A stretch of 64,000 bases of DNA from JAOPZW01 sp963835295 (GCA_963835295.1 CAWIEX010000014.1:1178001-1242000), one strand, 5' to 3'. Positions 17,204-26,720 are shown, numbered from the stretch's first letter. The notes: generated by a model not told the origin, from the letters alone. A program made the numbers and translations.

Positions 17204-17940
17204 CAGGCGCGCTCCACGCCGAGGTAGCGGCGCTGCAGCTCGGGGTCGGCCGCGAGCTCGGCCGCGGTCGTCTCGGCGAAGATCCGCCCGGCCACCATCA
17301 CGAGCTGGCGCTCGGCCATCGCGGTCGCCATGGCGAGGTTCTGCTCGACGACGAGGATCGCGAGGCCCTCGGAGGCCAGCCGGCGGAAGGTCTCGATCAG
17401 CGTCTCGATGATCGTGGGCGCGAGCCCCTCCGACGGCTCGTCCATGATCAGCAGCCGGGGGTTGGAGAGCATCGCGCGGCCGATGGCGAGCATCTGCTGC
17501 TCGCCGCCGGAGAGCTGCATGCCGCCGTTCTGGCGGCGCTCGGCCAGGCGCGGGAAGAGCTCGTAGACCGCATCGGGCGTCCAGCGGTGGCTGCCGCGCC
17601 GCGGCGCCGCCATGCGCAGGTGCTCGTCGACGGTGAGCGACTCGAACAGGCGCCGCCCTTGGGGCACGTAGCCGATCCCGGCGCCGGCGATCTTGTAGGA
17701 CGGGCGGCCGAGGATCTCGCTGCCCTCGAAGGCGATCGACCCCGACGCGTGGGCCGGAGGGATCCGCATGATCGCGTTGCACAGCGTCGTCTTGCCCATG
17801 CCGTTGCGACCGATGAGGGCGACCGGCTCGTCGCCCATCTCGAAGCTGACGTCCTGCAGGACGTGCGCGCGGCCGTAGTGGACGTTGAGGTCCTTGATGG
17901 CCAGCAGCGGCGGGCCGCCGTTCGTGCGCTGCTCACTCAT
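17203..17940 (-). CDS. livF: branched-chain-type ABC importer ATPase LivF
   Basis: This 245-residue ATPase has Walker A GRNGMGKTT, signature LSGGEQQ, and Walker B LLIMDEPSEGLAPTI. The length and the C-terminal end QRRYLGVERA are typical of LivF. It pairs with LivG encoded just upstream, with which it overlaps by 8 bases. Together they energise the LivH/LivM channel. Importers of this type also carry urea, amides or aromatic acids, so the name does not fix the substrate. Confidence 0.92.
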   Translation of the reverse strand: MSEQRTNGGPPLLAIKDLNVHYGRAHVLQDVSFEMGDEPVALIGRNGMGKTTLCNAIMRIPPAHASGSIAFEGSEILGRPSYKIAGAGIGYVPQGRRLFESLTVDEHLRMAAPRRGSHRWTPDAVYELFPRLAERRQNGGMQLSGGEQQMLAIGRAMLSNPRLLIMDEPSEGLAPTIIETLIETFRRLASEGLAILVVEQNLAMATAMAERQLVMVAGRIFAETTAAELAADPELQRRYLGVERA

Positions 17941-18733
17941 GACTGACCTCGATGCCCTCGTCGGTGACGCGGCCGCCGAGGTACAGCTCGTGGACCAGGT
18001 CGTTGGCGCGGATCTCGTCGGGCGTGCCCTCCACGATCTTGCGCCCGTCGTGCATCATCGTGACGCTCTGGGCCACGCGCAGCGCTACGTCCATGTCGTG
18101 CTCGATGAGGATCAGGGTGATGCTCTGGTCGAGCTCGAGCAGCAGGTCGGTCAGCGCGACGCGCTCCCCGCGCGAGAGGCCCGAGGCCGGCTCATCGAGC
18201 AGCATGAGCTTGGGCTCCGTGGCCCGTGCCATCGCGACCTCGAGCTGGCGCTGCTCGCCGTGCGAGATCGATCCCACGAGGCTCCCGACCTGGCCCTCGA
18301 GGCCCACCATGGCCGCCAGCTCGCGGGCGCGCTCGCGCATCTCGCCGTCGAGCGCCTTCTTGCGCGTCAGGCGCAGGTGCCCGCGGCGCGAGCCGAGCAC
18401 GGCGAGGTAGATGTTGTCCTCGACGCTGAGGCCGAGGAAGAGGCGGGACTTCTGGTAGGTGCGGCCCATCCCCAGCTGGGTGCGACCCGGGGCGGGGATG
18501 TGCCCGATGTCCTGTCCGAGGAACTCGATCGTGCCCGACGTCTGGGGCATGTCGCCCGAGATGACGTTGAACAGCGTGGTCTTCCCCGCGCCGTTCGGGC
18601 CGAGGATGGCGCGCCGCTCGCCGGGCGCGACGTCGAGGTCGACGTCGCGCACGGCATCGAGGCCGCCGAACCGCCGGCCGACCCCCCGCAAGCGGAGGAT
18701 CGGGCCGGCGTGCTCGGTGGTGACGCCCTCCAC
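17933..18733 (-). CDS. livG: branched-chain-type ABC importer ATPase LivG
   Basis: This 266-residue ATPase has Walker A GPNGAGKTT, an ISHGEQRQ signature (the His variant common in LivG) and Walker B LMLLDEPASGLSRGE. The GTG at 18733 lies 6 bases after the substrate-binding protein stop. The C-terminal extension past the ATPase core is typical for this family. It acts with LivF at the cytoplasmic face. Confidence 0.92.
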   Translation of the reverse strand: MEGVTTEHAGPILRLRGVGRRFGGLDAVRDVDLDVAPGERRAILGPNGAGKTTLFNVISGDMPQTSGTIEFLGQDIGHIPAPGRTQLGMGRTYQKSRLFLGLSVEDNIYLAVLGSRRGHLRLTRKKALDGEMRERARELAAMVGLEGQVGSLVGSISHGEQRQLEVAMARATEPKLMLLDEPASGLSRGERVALTDLLLELDQSITLILIEHDMDVALRVAQSVTMMHDGRKIVEGTPDEIRANDLVHELYLGGRVTDEGIEVSHE

Positions 18734-18739
18734 GGCTTG

Positions 18740-20251
18740 CTAGCCCCCGACGACCTTCACCGGCGCCGCCTTGCCGAGCCATGGGAGGTCCTTCTTCTGA
18801 CAGCCGGGGAAGTTGCGCCCCGGCGCCGGAGTCGAGCCGCTGAACGTGCCGCCGAACGTCTGGTCGACGTCGGGGATGCTCGTCACCGTCTTGACCGCCA
18901 GCTTGCCGTCCTTCATGTACAGCTGCTGGTCATAGACCGTGAAGATGGCCTGACGGTTCTCGTCGAGCTTGACCGTGCCGTAGGGCGCGGGCAGCTCGAC
19001 CTTGGCCAGCGCCTCCTGGAGCTTGGACTGGTCCTTGATGTCGCCCTTGACCGCCTCGAGGCCCTTGATGAGGCCCCAGGTGTTCAGGTAGTAGCCGTAC
19101 GTGAACGTGCTCGGCGCGGCCGAGGCCGCATCCTTGCCGGGCGGGATGACCTTGAACCACTTGCCGATGATGTTCGTGGCGTAGTCCTGGGCCGCCGGGG
19201 TGTCGAGGTCGCCGGCCGTGCCCGCGCCGCCGATGTACGCCCCCGACACGCGTGGGCCGAGCTGCTCGAACTGACCGGGGGTGCCCCAGAACAGGTTGCC
19301 GATGAACTTCTTGGCCTCGATCGGCCCCTTGGCCTGCTCATAGGCCTTCAGGAACGGGATCAGGCCCGCGCCGCCGACCGCCACGAAGGTGCCGTCCACG
19401 TCGGTCGGCATCTGCTGGGCGTAGGACGAGTAGTCGGTCGTGTTCAGCGGCGGGAAGACCCGCTTGGTGACCTGACCGCCGGCCGCGCAGAACTCCGCGA
19501 TGAAGCCGGCCGCGGACGTCCAGGCGAAGCTGTAGTCGTCGGCGACGACCGCGGCCTTCTTCCACCCCAGCTTGTTGTAGGCGATGTCACCCAGCCCGGC
19601 GTTCCACTGGGCGCCGTCGCCGTTGAAGCGGAAGAAGTTCGGCGCCTGCACCTTGAGCGTCGTGTCCTGCGCGCCCGCGGAGCCGTCGACGAACGTCTTG
19701 TCCGGGTGCTGCTTGGCGTAGTTGGCGACCGCGATCGACTCATCGCCCGACAGCGGGCCGACCATCACGTCGGCGTCCAGCTGCTCCATGAGCCGCCGCA
19801 CCTCCTTGATGGCGGTGTCCGACGTGTCGTCGCCGCAGCCCACGCCGACGAGCTTGAGCGGGTGGTCGCCGATCGCGCCGCCCGTGAAGCCGTCCCTGGG
19901 CTTGTTGGGGTTCTTGGGCTTGGCCCCGGCGAACTGCGAGAGCGCCGCGACCGCGCCGGCCATGTTCTGGTTGTCGAACGAGCCGAACGCGCCCTTGCAC
20001 TCGGACATGATCGCGATCTTGATGGGCGTGCCCGAGCCGCCGCTGCGCGGCTCGACGGCCGGCTGGGGGTCAGGAGCGTCAGTCGGCGCCGCCGCCGCTG
20101 GCGTGCTGGTGGACTGGGCCGGAGTGCTCGCCGAGCTGCTGCTCGTGTTGTTGTCGTTGCTCGATCCGCACCCCGCTATGGCGAAGGCGAGTACTGCGAT
20201 GGTGACCGCGAGCCAGAAAGCCCCCCGGCCCCTATGTCGTGCGACAGGCAT
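18740..20251 (-). CDS. branched-chain-type ABC importer substrate-binding lipoprotein
   Basis: This 503-residue lipoprotein has a signal peptide with a hydrophobic core and the lipobox AIAGCGSS (Cys28). A Ser/Thr/Ala/Pro-rich tether of about 45 residues follows, then a type I periplasmic binding fold (IKIAIMSECKGAFGSFDNQN, ADVMVGPLSGDESIAVANY, KKAAVVADDYSFAW). It is longer than E. coli LivJ mainly because of the tether. It lies between LivM and LivG in the operon. The ligand cannot be deduced. Confidence 0.9.
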   Translation of the reverse strand: MPVARHRGRGAFWLAVTIAVLAFAIAGCGSSNDNNTSSSSASTPAQSTSTPAAAAPTDAPDPQPAVEPRSGGSGTPIKIAIMSECKGAFGSFDNQNMAGAVAALSQFAGAKPKNPNKPRDGFTGGAIGDHPLKLVGVGCGDDTSDTAIKEVRRLMEQLDADVMVGPLSGDESIAVANYAKQHPDKTFVDGSAGAQDTTLKVQAPNFFRFNGDGAQWNAGLGDIAYNKLGWKKAAVVADDYSFAWTSAAGFIAEFCAAGGQVTKRVFPPLNTTDYSSYAQQMPTDVDGTFVAVGGAGLIPFLKAYEQAKGPIEAKKFIGNLFWGTPGQFEQLGPRVSGAYIGGAGTAGDLDTPAAQDYATNIIGKWFKVIPPGKDAASAAPSTFTYGYYLNTWGLIKGLEAVKGDIKDQSKLQEALAKVELPAPYGTVKLDENRQAIFTVYDQQLYMKDGKLAVKTVTSIPDVDQTFGGTFSGSTPAPGRNFPGCQKKDLPWLGKAAPVKVVGG

Positions 20252-20283
20252 GGATGTGTCTCCTCCTCGAAACGGATACCTCG

Positions 20284-21324
20284 TCAACCGGCGGGTGTGG
20301 GCTCGGCCGACCCCCTTTCCTGGGTGATGTCCATCGGCAGCTCCCGCCGCGGCCCCGCGGTGATGCGCTCCCACAGCCCGATCAGGCCGTTGGGTGACAC
20401 GAGGACGATGACCAGGAAGACGATCCCGATGAGCGTGTGGAAGCGCTCGGAGACCAGGTCGATGTCCTGCGCGTAGTTGTTGATGAGCACGAAGACGAGC
20501 GCCCCCAGCCAGGCGCCCTCCAGCCGGTAGAGCCCCCCGATCACGGCGATCACGAGCACGTCGATCGTCGCGTTGAGGCCGATCGTCGAGGGCGCGATCT
20601 GCGCGTTCCACCAGACGAAGAGGATCCCGCCGACCGCGGCGATGAGGCCGGCGAAGGCGAAGGCCAGCATCCGGTGCAGCGTGACGTTGTAGCCCAGCGA
20701 GCTCATGCGCACTGGGTCGTCGCGGATGCCCTGCAGGGTCAGCCCGAACGGCGTGCGCGCCACGTAGCGCAGCAGCGCGTAGACGAGCAGCGCCACGGCG
20801 AGCGTGACGAAGTACAGGCGGTCCGGATGGGCGGTGCGGCTCAGGAAGTCGGGGATCGGGATGCCGCTGATGCCGCCGAAGCCCGACACGCTTGTCACCT
20901 GGCCGAAGAACAGGTTCGCGATGACCGAGAAGACGAGCGTGATCATCAGGAAGTAGATGCCGTAGCTGCGGCTCGCCAGCGCGCCGAAGAGGAAGGCCAC
21001 GAACACGGCTATGAGGAGGGCCACGACGATCGCCGGGGCCTCGGCCCAGCCGAGGTTGAGCCCCTTCGTGTTGCCGTTCGTGGTCAGGTTGCCCAGGGCG
21101 AAGCCCGCGACGCCGTACACCGACACCTGGGCCAGCGAGACCATGCCGCCGTAGGCCGAGAGGAAGATCAGGCTGGCGGCCACGACGCCCAGGAAGAGCA
21201 TCTGTGTCAGCAGCGTCGCCACCCAGTACTCGGTGAAGATCAGCGGCGCGAGCAGCGCGAGCACGACGAAGATCCCTCCGGCGATGCGATCGGCGGACAG
21301 CCGCGAGCTGGTGGAGGAGCTCAT
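20284..21324 (-). CDS. livM: branched-chain-type ABC importer permease LivM
   Basis: This 346-residue integral membrane protein has about ten hydrophobic segments and the LivM motif GIRDDPVRMSSLGYNVTLHR, the coupling helix that contacts the ATPase. The ATG at 21324 overlaps the LivH stop by four bases. It is shorter than E. coli LivM but close to many actinobacterial forms. It forms the channel with LivH. Confidence 0.9.
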   Translation of the reverse strand: MSSSTSSRLSADRIAGGIFVVLALLAPLIFTEYWVATLLTQMLFLGVVAASLIFLSAYGGMVSLAQVSVYGVAGFALGNLTTNGNTKGLNLGWAEAPAIVVALLIAVFVAFLFGALASRSYGIYFLMITLVFSVIANLFFGQVTSVSGFGGISGIPIPDFLSRTAHPDRLYFVTLAVALLVYALLRYVARTPFGLTLQGIRDDPVRMSSLGYNVTLHRMLAFAFAGLIAAVGGILFVWWNAQIAPSTIGLNATIDVLVIAVIGGLYRLEGAWLGALVFVLINNYAQDIDLVSERFHTLIGIVFLVIVLVSPNGLIGLWERITAGPRRELPMDITQERGSAEPTPAG

Positions 21325-22376
21325 GCGGGGCGGCCGAAGAGCCCGAGGGGACGGACGGCGAGCACGATCGCCAGTAGGACGAACGTGAAGATGATCGAGT
21401 AGTAGGTGTAATTGGCCGGCAGGTAGGCGGCCGCGAAGTTCGTCGTCAGCCCGAGCAGCAGCGAGCCGATGGCGGCGCCGCCCAGCGAGCCCATCCCGCC
21501 GATGATCACGACGACGAGCGAGTTCAGCAGCCAGTTGGCGTCGACCCCAGGCGCAAGGCTGGCGAACGACCCGCCGATCACCCCGCCGAAGCCCGCCAGC
21601 GCCGAGCCGATGACGAACGCGATGGCGAAGGTGAGCTGGATGTTGATCCCCATCGCGGAGACCATGTCGCGGTCGTCGACGCCGGCGCGGATGACCATCC
21701 CGCTGCGCGTCTTCTGCAGCCAGAACCACAGCAGGGCGCCTATCACGAGGCCGAAGCCCAGGATGACCAGTCGCGTCAGCGTGTACTGGATGCCCTCCAC
21801 GTGGAGGTTGACGAACTTGTCGAACGTCCCCGGCCACGAGATGTCCTGCGCGACGCCGCCGTAGTGGGCGAGCATCTGGTCGGCGAGGATGATCGCGATC
21901 GCGATCGTGATCAGCGCCTGACGCAGGTCCTGGCCCTGGTTCCAGCGCAGGAACAGCTGCTGCATGATCAGGCCGACCCCGGCCACGACGGCGACGCCGG
22001 CCAGCGCCGGGACGACCCACTGCGCGAGGCTCACCTGCGCGCTCGACAGCCCGAGCCCCGCGTCGCCGCCGACCATGTTGCGCTGCATGCGCAGCGCGAC
22101 GTAGCCGCCGAGCAAGAAGAAGGCGCCGTGGGCCATGTTGACCACGCGCATGAGCCCGAAGATCAGGGTGAAGCCGCTGGCCACGACGAAGTACAGCGCC
22201 GCCGCGGTGAGCCCGTTGAGCAGCGTGATGAGGAAGTCCTTGGGGTCGTCGATCGCGGGGCCGAAGCTCGTCCCCGACGCGATGAAGAGCACCCAGATCG
22301 CCGGGAAGACCACGACGGCGAGCAGCACGGCGCGACCGACGTGGCGCAGTGACCCGTATGCAGCGAACCCCGTCAC
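21321..22376 (-). CDS. livH: branched-chain-type ABC importer permease LivH
   Basis: This 351-residue permease has eight or nine membrane segments, including LITLLNGLTAAALYFVVASG and ALIVIGGMGS-like loops (VVVIIGGMGSLGGAAIGSLL). It carries an extra N-terminal membrane segment (VLLAVVVFPAIWVLFIASG) compared with E. coli LivH. The GTG start at 22376 lies 9 bases after a TAGGTT box with a TTGCAA element 17 bases before it. It is the first transporter gene and so probably the start of an inner transcription unit. Confidence 0.9.
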   Translation of the reverse strand: MTGFAAYGSLRHVGRAVLLAVVVFPAIWVLFIASGTSFGPAIDDPKDFLITLLNGLTAAALYFVVASGFTLIFGLMRVVNMAHGAFFLLGGYVALRMQRNMVGGDAGLGLSSAQVSLAQWVVPALAGVAVVAGVGLIMQQLFLRWNQGQDLRQALITIAIAIILADQMLAHYGGVAQDISWPGTFDKFVNLHVEGIQYTLTRLVILGFGLVIGALLWFWLQKTRSGMVIRAGVDDRDMVSAMGINIQLTFAIAFVIGSALAGFGGVIGGSFASLAPGVDANWLLNSLVVVIIGGMGSLGGAAIGSLLLGLTTNFAAAYLPANYTYYSIIFTFVLLAIVLAVRPLGLFGRPA

Positions 22377-22385
22377 GCGGGCCCG

Positions 22386-22414
22386 AACCTAACCCAGCCC
22401 GAACCATGTTGCAA
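22386..22414 (-). promoter_or_regulatory. promoter for livH operon
   Basis: On the minus strand, TTGCAA (22409-22414), a 17-base spacer and TAGGTT (22386-22391) form a sigma-70-like promoter in an otherwise AT-poor region. The -10 box ends 9 bases before the GTG of livH, so the transcript should be leaderless or nearly so. The imperfect motif ctatcgagaatcgg lies just upstream at 22421-22434. Confidence 0.55.
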
Positions 22415-22454
22415 GAAGAACTATCGAGAATCGGTACTTGGGGGCGCGAGGGCG

Positions 22455-22934
22455 CTACGCCGGGACTTGGCGCTCGGGATAGAGCGTCGAGCGCATCGCC
22501 TCGTCGCTCTGCGGGCGCTCGTCGGCGATGCTCTTCATGGTCGTCACGACCGAGCGATCCAGCGTGCCGGCGTCGGGCCAGTTGACCTCGACGAGGTTGC
22601 CCGCGGGGTCGCGCAGGTACATCTGCACGGCGCCGTCGTTGAGCACGCGGACGTTGGGCGACCACGCGTCGCGGTCGAAGAGCCCGCGCTCGAGCGCCAC
22701 GCTGTACGCCGCCTCGAAGTCGTCGACGTCGAGGCCGATGTGGTGGAACTCGGGCGCCGGGGTGTCGCGATGGAAGAGGTGCAGTTGCTGGTCGCCGATC
22801 TCGAGCCACACGACCGGGTGCTCGAAGACCGGCGCCGGCACGCGCCGCATGCCGAAGACGTCGACGTAGAACCGCGTCGACTCCTCGAGGTCGTAGGCGT
22901 GGATGCTCACGTGGGTGAAGCGGGTCGCGCGCAT
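22455..22934 (-). CDS. VOC (glyoxalase/dioxygenase) family protein
   Basis: This 159-residue protein has two beta-alpha-beta modules: FTHVSIHAYDLEESTRFYVD in the first, and HHIGLDVDDFEAAY with MYLRDPAGNLVEVNWP in the second. His and Glu occupy metal-ligand positions. This is typical of the fosfomycin-resistance/extradiol-type VOC group, but the substrate is unknown. It follows the amidase gene by 9 bases and belongs to the catabolic run. Confidence 0.85.
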   Translation of the reverse strand: MRATRFTHVSIHAYDLEESTRFYVDVFGMRRVPAPVFEHPVVWLEIGDQQLHLFHRDTPAPEFHHIGLDVDDFEAAYSVALERGLFDRDAWSPNVRVLNDGAVQMYLRDPAGNLVEVNWPDAGTLDRSVVTTMKSIADERPQSDEAMRSTLYPERQVPA

Positions 22935-22943
22935 GGACCGACG

Positions 22944-24182
22944 CTAACGCACGCCGCCCTCGCGCTCCAGGGCGAGCGCGGCGCCGATGACGACGGCGGC
23001 GTCGCGGCCGGCGAGCTGGAGCGGGCCGATGGCGATGGCGGGCCAGCCCAGGTAGCTGAAGGCGCGCGTGTAGGCCGAGAACGGCAGCCGCACGCCGAGC
23101 TCGTCGACGCCGGCGGGCGGCAGCTCGTCGTAGCCCAGCGTCGGTGCGAGGACGAGGTCGACGTCCGGCTCGCGGGCGGCCCGCGCGCGCCATGCCTCCA
23201 GCGCCCGGCGGCCCTGGCGCTCCTGCTCGGCGGTGACCGTGATCGCGTGGTCGAGCTTGGCGCGGATGAGCGGCCCGTACTCGTCACGCCGGCTCGGGAA
23301 GGTGTCGCGGTGCGCGGCGGCGGTCTCGGCGTAGAACACCGCCCACGTGTCGCTTTCCGGCACCGGTAGCGAAAGCTCGAAGACGTCGGCTCCGAGCGCG
23401 CGCAGCCGGTCGACGTGAGCCAGTGCGCGCTCGTCGCGCTCGGCCGGCGCCTCGGGCGGCCCGAGGTCGGGATGGGCGGTCAGCACGCCCACCCGCAGCC
23501 CCGCGAGGGCGGGAGCCGGGACCTCGCCGCCGGTCAGCACGGCGTGGGCCAGCGCGCAGTCGGCGACCGTGGTCGCCATCGGCCCGACGGTGTCGAAGCT
23601 CGCCGCCAGCGGGTAGACGCCCTGCGTCGGCACGGCGCCGCGGGCGGTCTTCAGCCCGACGACGGCGCAGCACGCGGCGGGCAGCCGCACCGAGCCGCCG
23701 GTGTCCGTGCCGAGCGCCAGCGGGACCATCCCCGCCGCCAGCGCAGCCGCGTTGCCGCTGCTCGACCCGCCGGCCACCCGGTCGGGCGCGATCGGGTTGA
23801 CCGTGTCGCCGTAGAACGTGTTCTGGCCGCACACGCCCCACGCGAACTCGTCGGCGTTGGCCTTGCCCACGACGATCGCGCCCTGCTCCTCGAGCGCCGT
23901 CACCGCGGGGGCGCTGCGCTGCGGGACGTGCTCGGCGTAGATCGAGGAGGCGTAGGTCGTGCGCACGCCGGCGGTGTCGATGAGGTCCTTGATGAGGACC
24001 GGGACGCCGGCCAGGAGTCCACTGACGCCGCCGCGCGCGCGGGCCAGGGCCTGCTCCTCGCAGACGGTGATCACCGCGTTGAGCTCGGGCTGGGCGGCGA
24101 TGCGCGCGAGCGCGTCGGCGACGGCCTCCACGGCGCTCAGCTCGCGGGCGGCGACCCGCGCCGCGATCTCCGTCGCCGTCAC
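22944..24182 (-). CDS. amidase signature family hydrolase
   Basis: This 412-residue amidase has the Ser-cisSer-Lys triad in sequence: Lys in VLIKDLIDTAGV, the cis-Ser in GGSSSGNAAALAAG, and the nucleophile region GTDTGGSVRLPA. It is shorter than GatA and lacks a GatB/C context, so a catabolic amidase that cleaves a small amide is more likely. I used the GTG at 24182, which overlaps the RidA stop. RidA and an isochorismatase-like hydrolase in the same run suggest a nitrogen compound as substrate. Confidence 0.9.
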   Translation of the reverse strand: MTATEIAARVAARELSAVEAVADALARIAAQPELNAVITVCEEQALARARGGVSGLLAGVPVLIKDLIDTAGVRTTYASSIYAEHVPQRSAPAVTALEEQGAIVVGKANADEFAWGVCGQNTFYGDTVNPIAPDRVAGGSSSGNAAALAAGMVPLALGTDTGGSVRLPAACCAVVGLKTARGAVPTQGVYPLAASFDTVGPMATTVADCALAHAVLTGGEVPAPALAGLRVGVLTAHPDLGPPEAPAERDERALAHVDRLRALGADVFELSLPVPESDTWAVFYAETAAAHRDTFPSRRDEYGPLIRAKLDHAITVTAEQERQGRRALEAWRARAAREPDVDLVLAPTLGYDELPPAGVDELGVRLPFSAYTRAFSYLGWPAIAIGPLQLAGRDAAVVIGAALALEREGGVR

Positions 24183-24568
24183 CGGTGCACGTACGCGATG
24201 GCCTCGATCTCCAGCCGCGCCCCGGGGACGGCGAGGCCGCTGACCTCGACCAGCGTGCTCGCGGGGCGCGTGTCGCCGAAGAACTCCTGGCGCACGGGGT
24301 TGATGAGCGGGCGGTCGTCGATGTCGAGCAGGTAGACGGTGACCTTGACCACGTCGGCGGGCGTGGCTCCGGCGGCGGCCAGGACACGCTCCATGATCGC
24401 GAAGACCTGGCGCGCCTGGGCCTCGACATCGTCGCCGCCGACCACCGCGCCGGCGGCGTCGACGGGCACGATGCCCGAGACGTAGAGGGCGTCGCCCGAC
24501 ACGACCGCGTGGGCGTAGTGGCTGATGGGCTCGGCCACGCCCTCGACCATCACGTCGCGGCGCTTCAC
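24179..24568 (-). CDS. RidA family protein
   Basis: This 129-residue RidA/YjgF protein has the family end pattern, with STLVEVSGLAVPGARLEIEA replacing the usual R-x-x-V-E-V block. The conserved Arg that binds the imine carboxylate in true RidA appears at TRPAS. RidA proteins hydrolyse reactive enamine/imine intermediates; RutC-like members work in ring-nitrogen catabolism. The GTG at 24568 overlaps the ThDP enzyme stop. Confidence 0.88.
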   Translation of the reverse strand: MKRRDVMVEGVAEPISHYAHAVVSGDALYVSGIVPVDAAGAVVGGDDVEAQARQVFAIMERVLAAAGATPADVVKVTVYLLDIDDRPLINPVRQEFFGDTRPASTLVEVSGLAVPGARLEIEAIAYVHR

Positions 24569-26220
24569 GAAGCGGCCGCCCGGATCTCGTCGAGCGTCTG
24601 GCGCGGCGTGATGGCCTGGGGGTCGACGCGCAGCTCGATGACCGCCGGGCGCCCGCACCCGAGCGCCTCGTCGAGGGCGGCCGGGAAGTCCTCGGTGCGC
24701 TCGACCAGGGCGCCGTGCGCGCCGAAGGCACGCGCGTAGGCGACGAAGTCGGGGTTGCGCAGATCGGTGCCGACCACCCGACCAGGGTAATGGCGCTCCT
24801 GGTGCATGCGGATGGTCCCGTACATGGCGTTGTTGACCACGAGGACGACGATCGCCAGCTCCTCCTGGACCGCGGTGGCGAGCTCCTGGCCGGTCATGAG
24901 AAAGTCGCCGTCGCCGGCGATGCACACGACCGGGCGGTCGGGGTGCACGGCCTTGGCGCCCACCGCGGCGGGGACGCCGTAGCCCATCGAGCCGCTGCGC
25001 GGGCCGAGCTGCGTCGGGTAGCGGTGGAACTCGTAGTAGCGGTGCGCCCACACGCTGAAGTTGCCGGCGCCGTTGGTGAGGATCGCCTCGTCGGGCAGGC
25101 GGTCGCGCAGCGTCGCCATCACCGCCGACATCTGCAGCCGCCCCGGCAACTCGCGCGTCTGCGCCAGGTTGCGCTCGTACTCGCCGTGCGCGGCCTCGAG
25201 CAGCCCGGCGCGGGCCTCGGCGCCCGAGGGCTCGAGCTGGCGGGCCGCTGCGGCGAACGCCTCGAGGCCGGCCGCGATCCCCAGCTCGGTCGGGTACACG
25301 GCGCCGATCTCGTCGGGGTCGGGGTGCACATGGACCAGGCGCTGGGTCGGCGCGCCGGGGCGCACGAGCGTGTAGCCGGCGGTCGGGATCTCGCCCAGCC
25401 GCCCGCCGATGGCCAGCAGCACGTCGGCCTCGCGGATGCGCTCGGCCAGCGCCGGGTCCATCCCCAGCCCGGCGTGCCCGGCGTAGGCGGGCGACGCGTT
25501 GTCGACGTAGTCCTGGCAGCGGAAGGAGGCGGCGATGGGCACCGCCTGGGCCTCGGCGAAGGCGGCGACGTCGGCGCCGGTCCGGGCCGTCCACCCGCCC
25601 TCCCCCACGATGGCCAGCGGCGCGCGCGCCTGCGCCAGCAGCTCGGCCAGGCGCGCCATGGCGCCGGGCGCGGGGGCCGCCGGCGCGGCGCGGTGCGGCC
25701 GCGCATCGGCCACGTCGACGCGCTCGGAGAGCATGTCCTCGGGCAGCGCGAGGACGACCGGCCCCGGCCGGCCCGAGGTGGCCACCGCGAAGGCCCGGGC
25801 CACGATCTCGGGCAGCCGCGCCGGGTCGTCGACCTGCGTCGCCCACTTCGCGATCGCCCCGTACATGGCGCGGTAGTCGAGCTCCTGGAAGCCCTCGCGC
25901 CCGACGGTGTCGCGCGCCACCTGCCCGATGAGCAGCAGCATCGGCGTCGAGTCCTGGAAGGCGGTGTGCACGCCGTTGGACGCGTTCGTCGCCCCCGGCC
26001 CGCGCGTGACCATGCACACGCCGGGGCGGCCGGTGAGCTTGCCGTAGGCCTCGGCCATGTTCGCGGCGCCGCTCTCGTGGCGCGTGACGACCAAGCGCAG
26101 CGGCGCGTCGTGGAGCGCGTCGAGGACGGCCAGGTAGCTCTCGCCGGGGACGCCGAAGGCCAGGTCGGCCCCATGCAGCACGAGCTGGTCGACCAGGACC
26201 TGCCCGCCGCTGCGCGTCAA
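24565..26220 (-). CDS. thiamine diphosphate-dependent enzyme, acetolactate synthase-like
   Basis: This 551-residue protein has the three ThDP-enzyme domains: an N-terminal domain with the catalytic Glu in RHESGAANMAEAYGK, a middle domain, and the C-terminal cofactor motif GDGDFLMTGQELATAV ending at NN. It resembles the benzoylformate decarboxylase/glyoxylate carboligase/acetolactate synthase superfamily. No regulatory subunit is nearby, which argues against biosynthetic acetolactate synthase. The start is a TTG at 26220 overlapping the cupin-like gene stop. It probably decarboxylates or ligates a 2-oxoacid in the pathway. Confidence 0.88.
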   Translation of the reverse strand: MTRSGGQVLVDQLVLHGADLAFGVPGESYLAVLDALHDAPLRLVVTRHESGAANMAEAYGKLTGRPGVCMVTRGPGATNASNGVHTAFQDSTPMLLLIGQVARDTVGREGFQELDYRAMYGAIAKWATQVDDPARLPEIVARAFAVATSGRPGPVVLALPEDMLSERVDVADARPHRAAPAAPAPGAMARLAELLAQARAPLAIVGEGGWTARTGADVAAFAEAQAVPIAASFRCQDYVDNASPAYAGHAGLGMDPALAERIREADVLLAIGGRLGEIPTAGYTLVRPGAPTQRLVHVHPDPDEIGAVYPTELGIAAGLEAFAAAARQLEPSGAEARAGLLEAAHGEYERNLAQTRELPGRLQMSAVMATLRDRLPDEAILTNGAGNFSVWAHRYYEFHRYPTQLGPRSGSMGYGVPAAVGAKAVHPDRPVVCIAGDGDFLMTGQELATAVQEELAIVVLVVNNAMYGTIRMHQERHYPGRVVGTDLRNPDFVAYARAFGAHGALVERTEDFPAALDEALGCGRPAVIELRVDPQAITPRQTLDEIRAAAS

Positions 26221-26720
26221 CGGCGCACCGGCTGCTCGAGGAAGATCGTCGCGCGCTGGGTCTTGGGCTTGTCCGCGTCGGCGGGGTCGACGTACTTGAT
26301 CGTGCGCTGGCCGGCCCACTCCACGGGCAGCAGCATGACGCGGACGAAGGCCGACGGCTCGTCGGGCGCCGTCGTGGCCAGCACCGGGTCGGGCCCGCGC
26401 TCGAACCACGCCTCGCCCGGGCCCAGCGTGTGCTCGGCGCCGAGCGAGTCGATCGTGATCGCGCCGAAGAGCAGGTAGCGGATGCCCGGCCCCGGGTGCG
26501 TGTGGCGGTAGGCGATGCCGCCCGGCTCGAAGTCGACGCGGTCGCAGCGCATGAGCCACTCGGTGCTCTCGTCGAGCTCGACCTTGCACGAGAGCAGCGC
26601 GCCGTCTGGCTCGTCGTCGGCCAGCTCCCAGACGAGCGCGCGGCCATCGTCGAGCTCGTGCACGACGCGGTTGGGCCCGGTGGGCTCGGCGCCTTCGGGG
26701 TGCTCGGTGAGTGAGAGCAT
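26217..26720 (-). CDS. cupin-like protein
   Basis: This 167-residue protein has a cupin core: RVDFEPGGIAYRHTHPGPGI followed by YLLFGAITI and LGPGEAWFERGPDPV. The two His residues and the Glu/Gly spacing fit the metal site. Function is unknown. It overlaps both neighbours by a few bases (SDR upstream, ThDP enzyme downstream) and so is translated from the same mRNA. The ATG at 26720 was chosen for that junction. Confidence 0.8.
   Translation of the reverse strand: MLSLTEHPEGAEPTGPNRVVHELDDGRALVWELADDEPDGALLSCKVELDESTEWLMRCDRVDFEPGGIAYRHTHPGPGIRYLLFGAITIDSLGAEHTLGPGEAWFERGPDPVLATTAPDEPSAFVRVMLLPVEWAGQRTIKYVDPADADKPKTQRATIFLEQPVRR

Noticed and set aside
17203..22376. Naming the importer a leucine transporter
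   Set aside because: Liv-type systems import many compounds, and the operon's catabolic genes do not fit amino acid use. Only the family names are supported.
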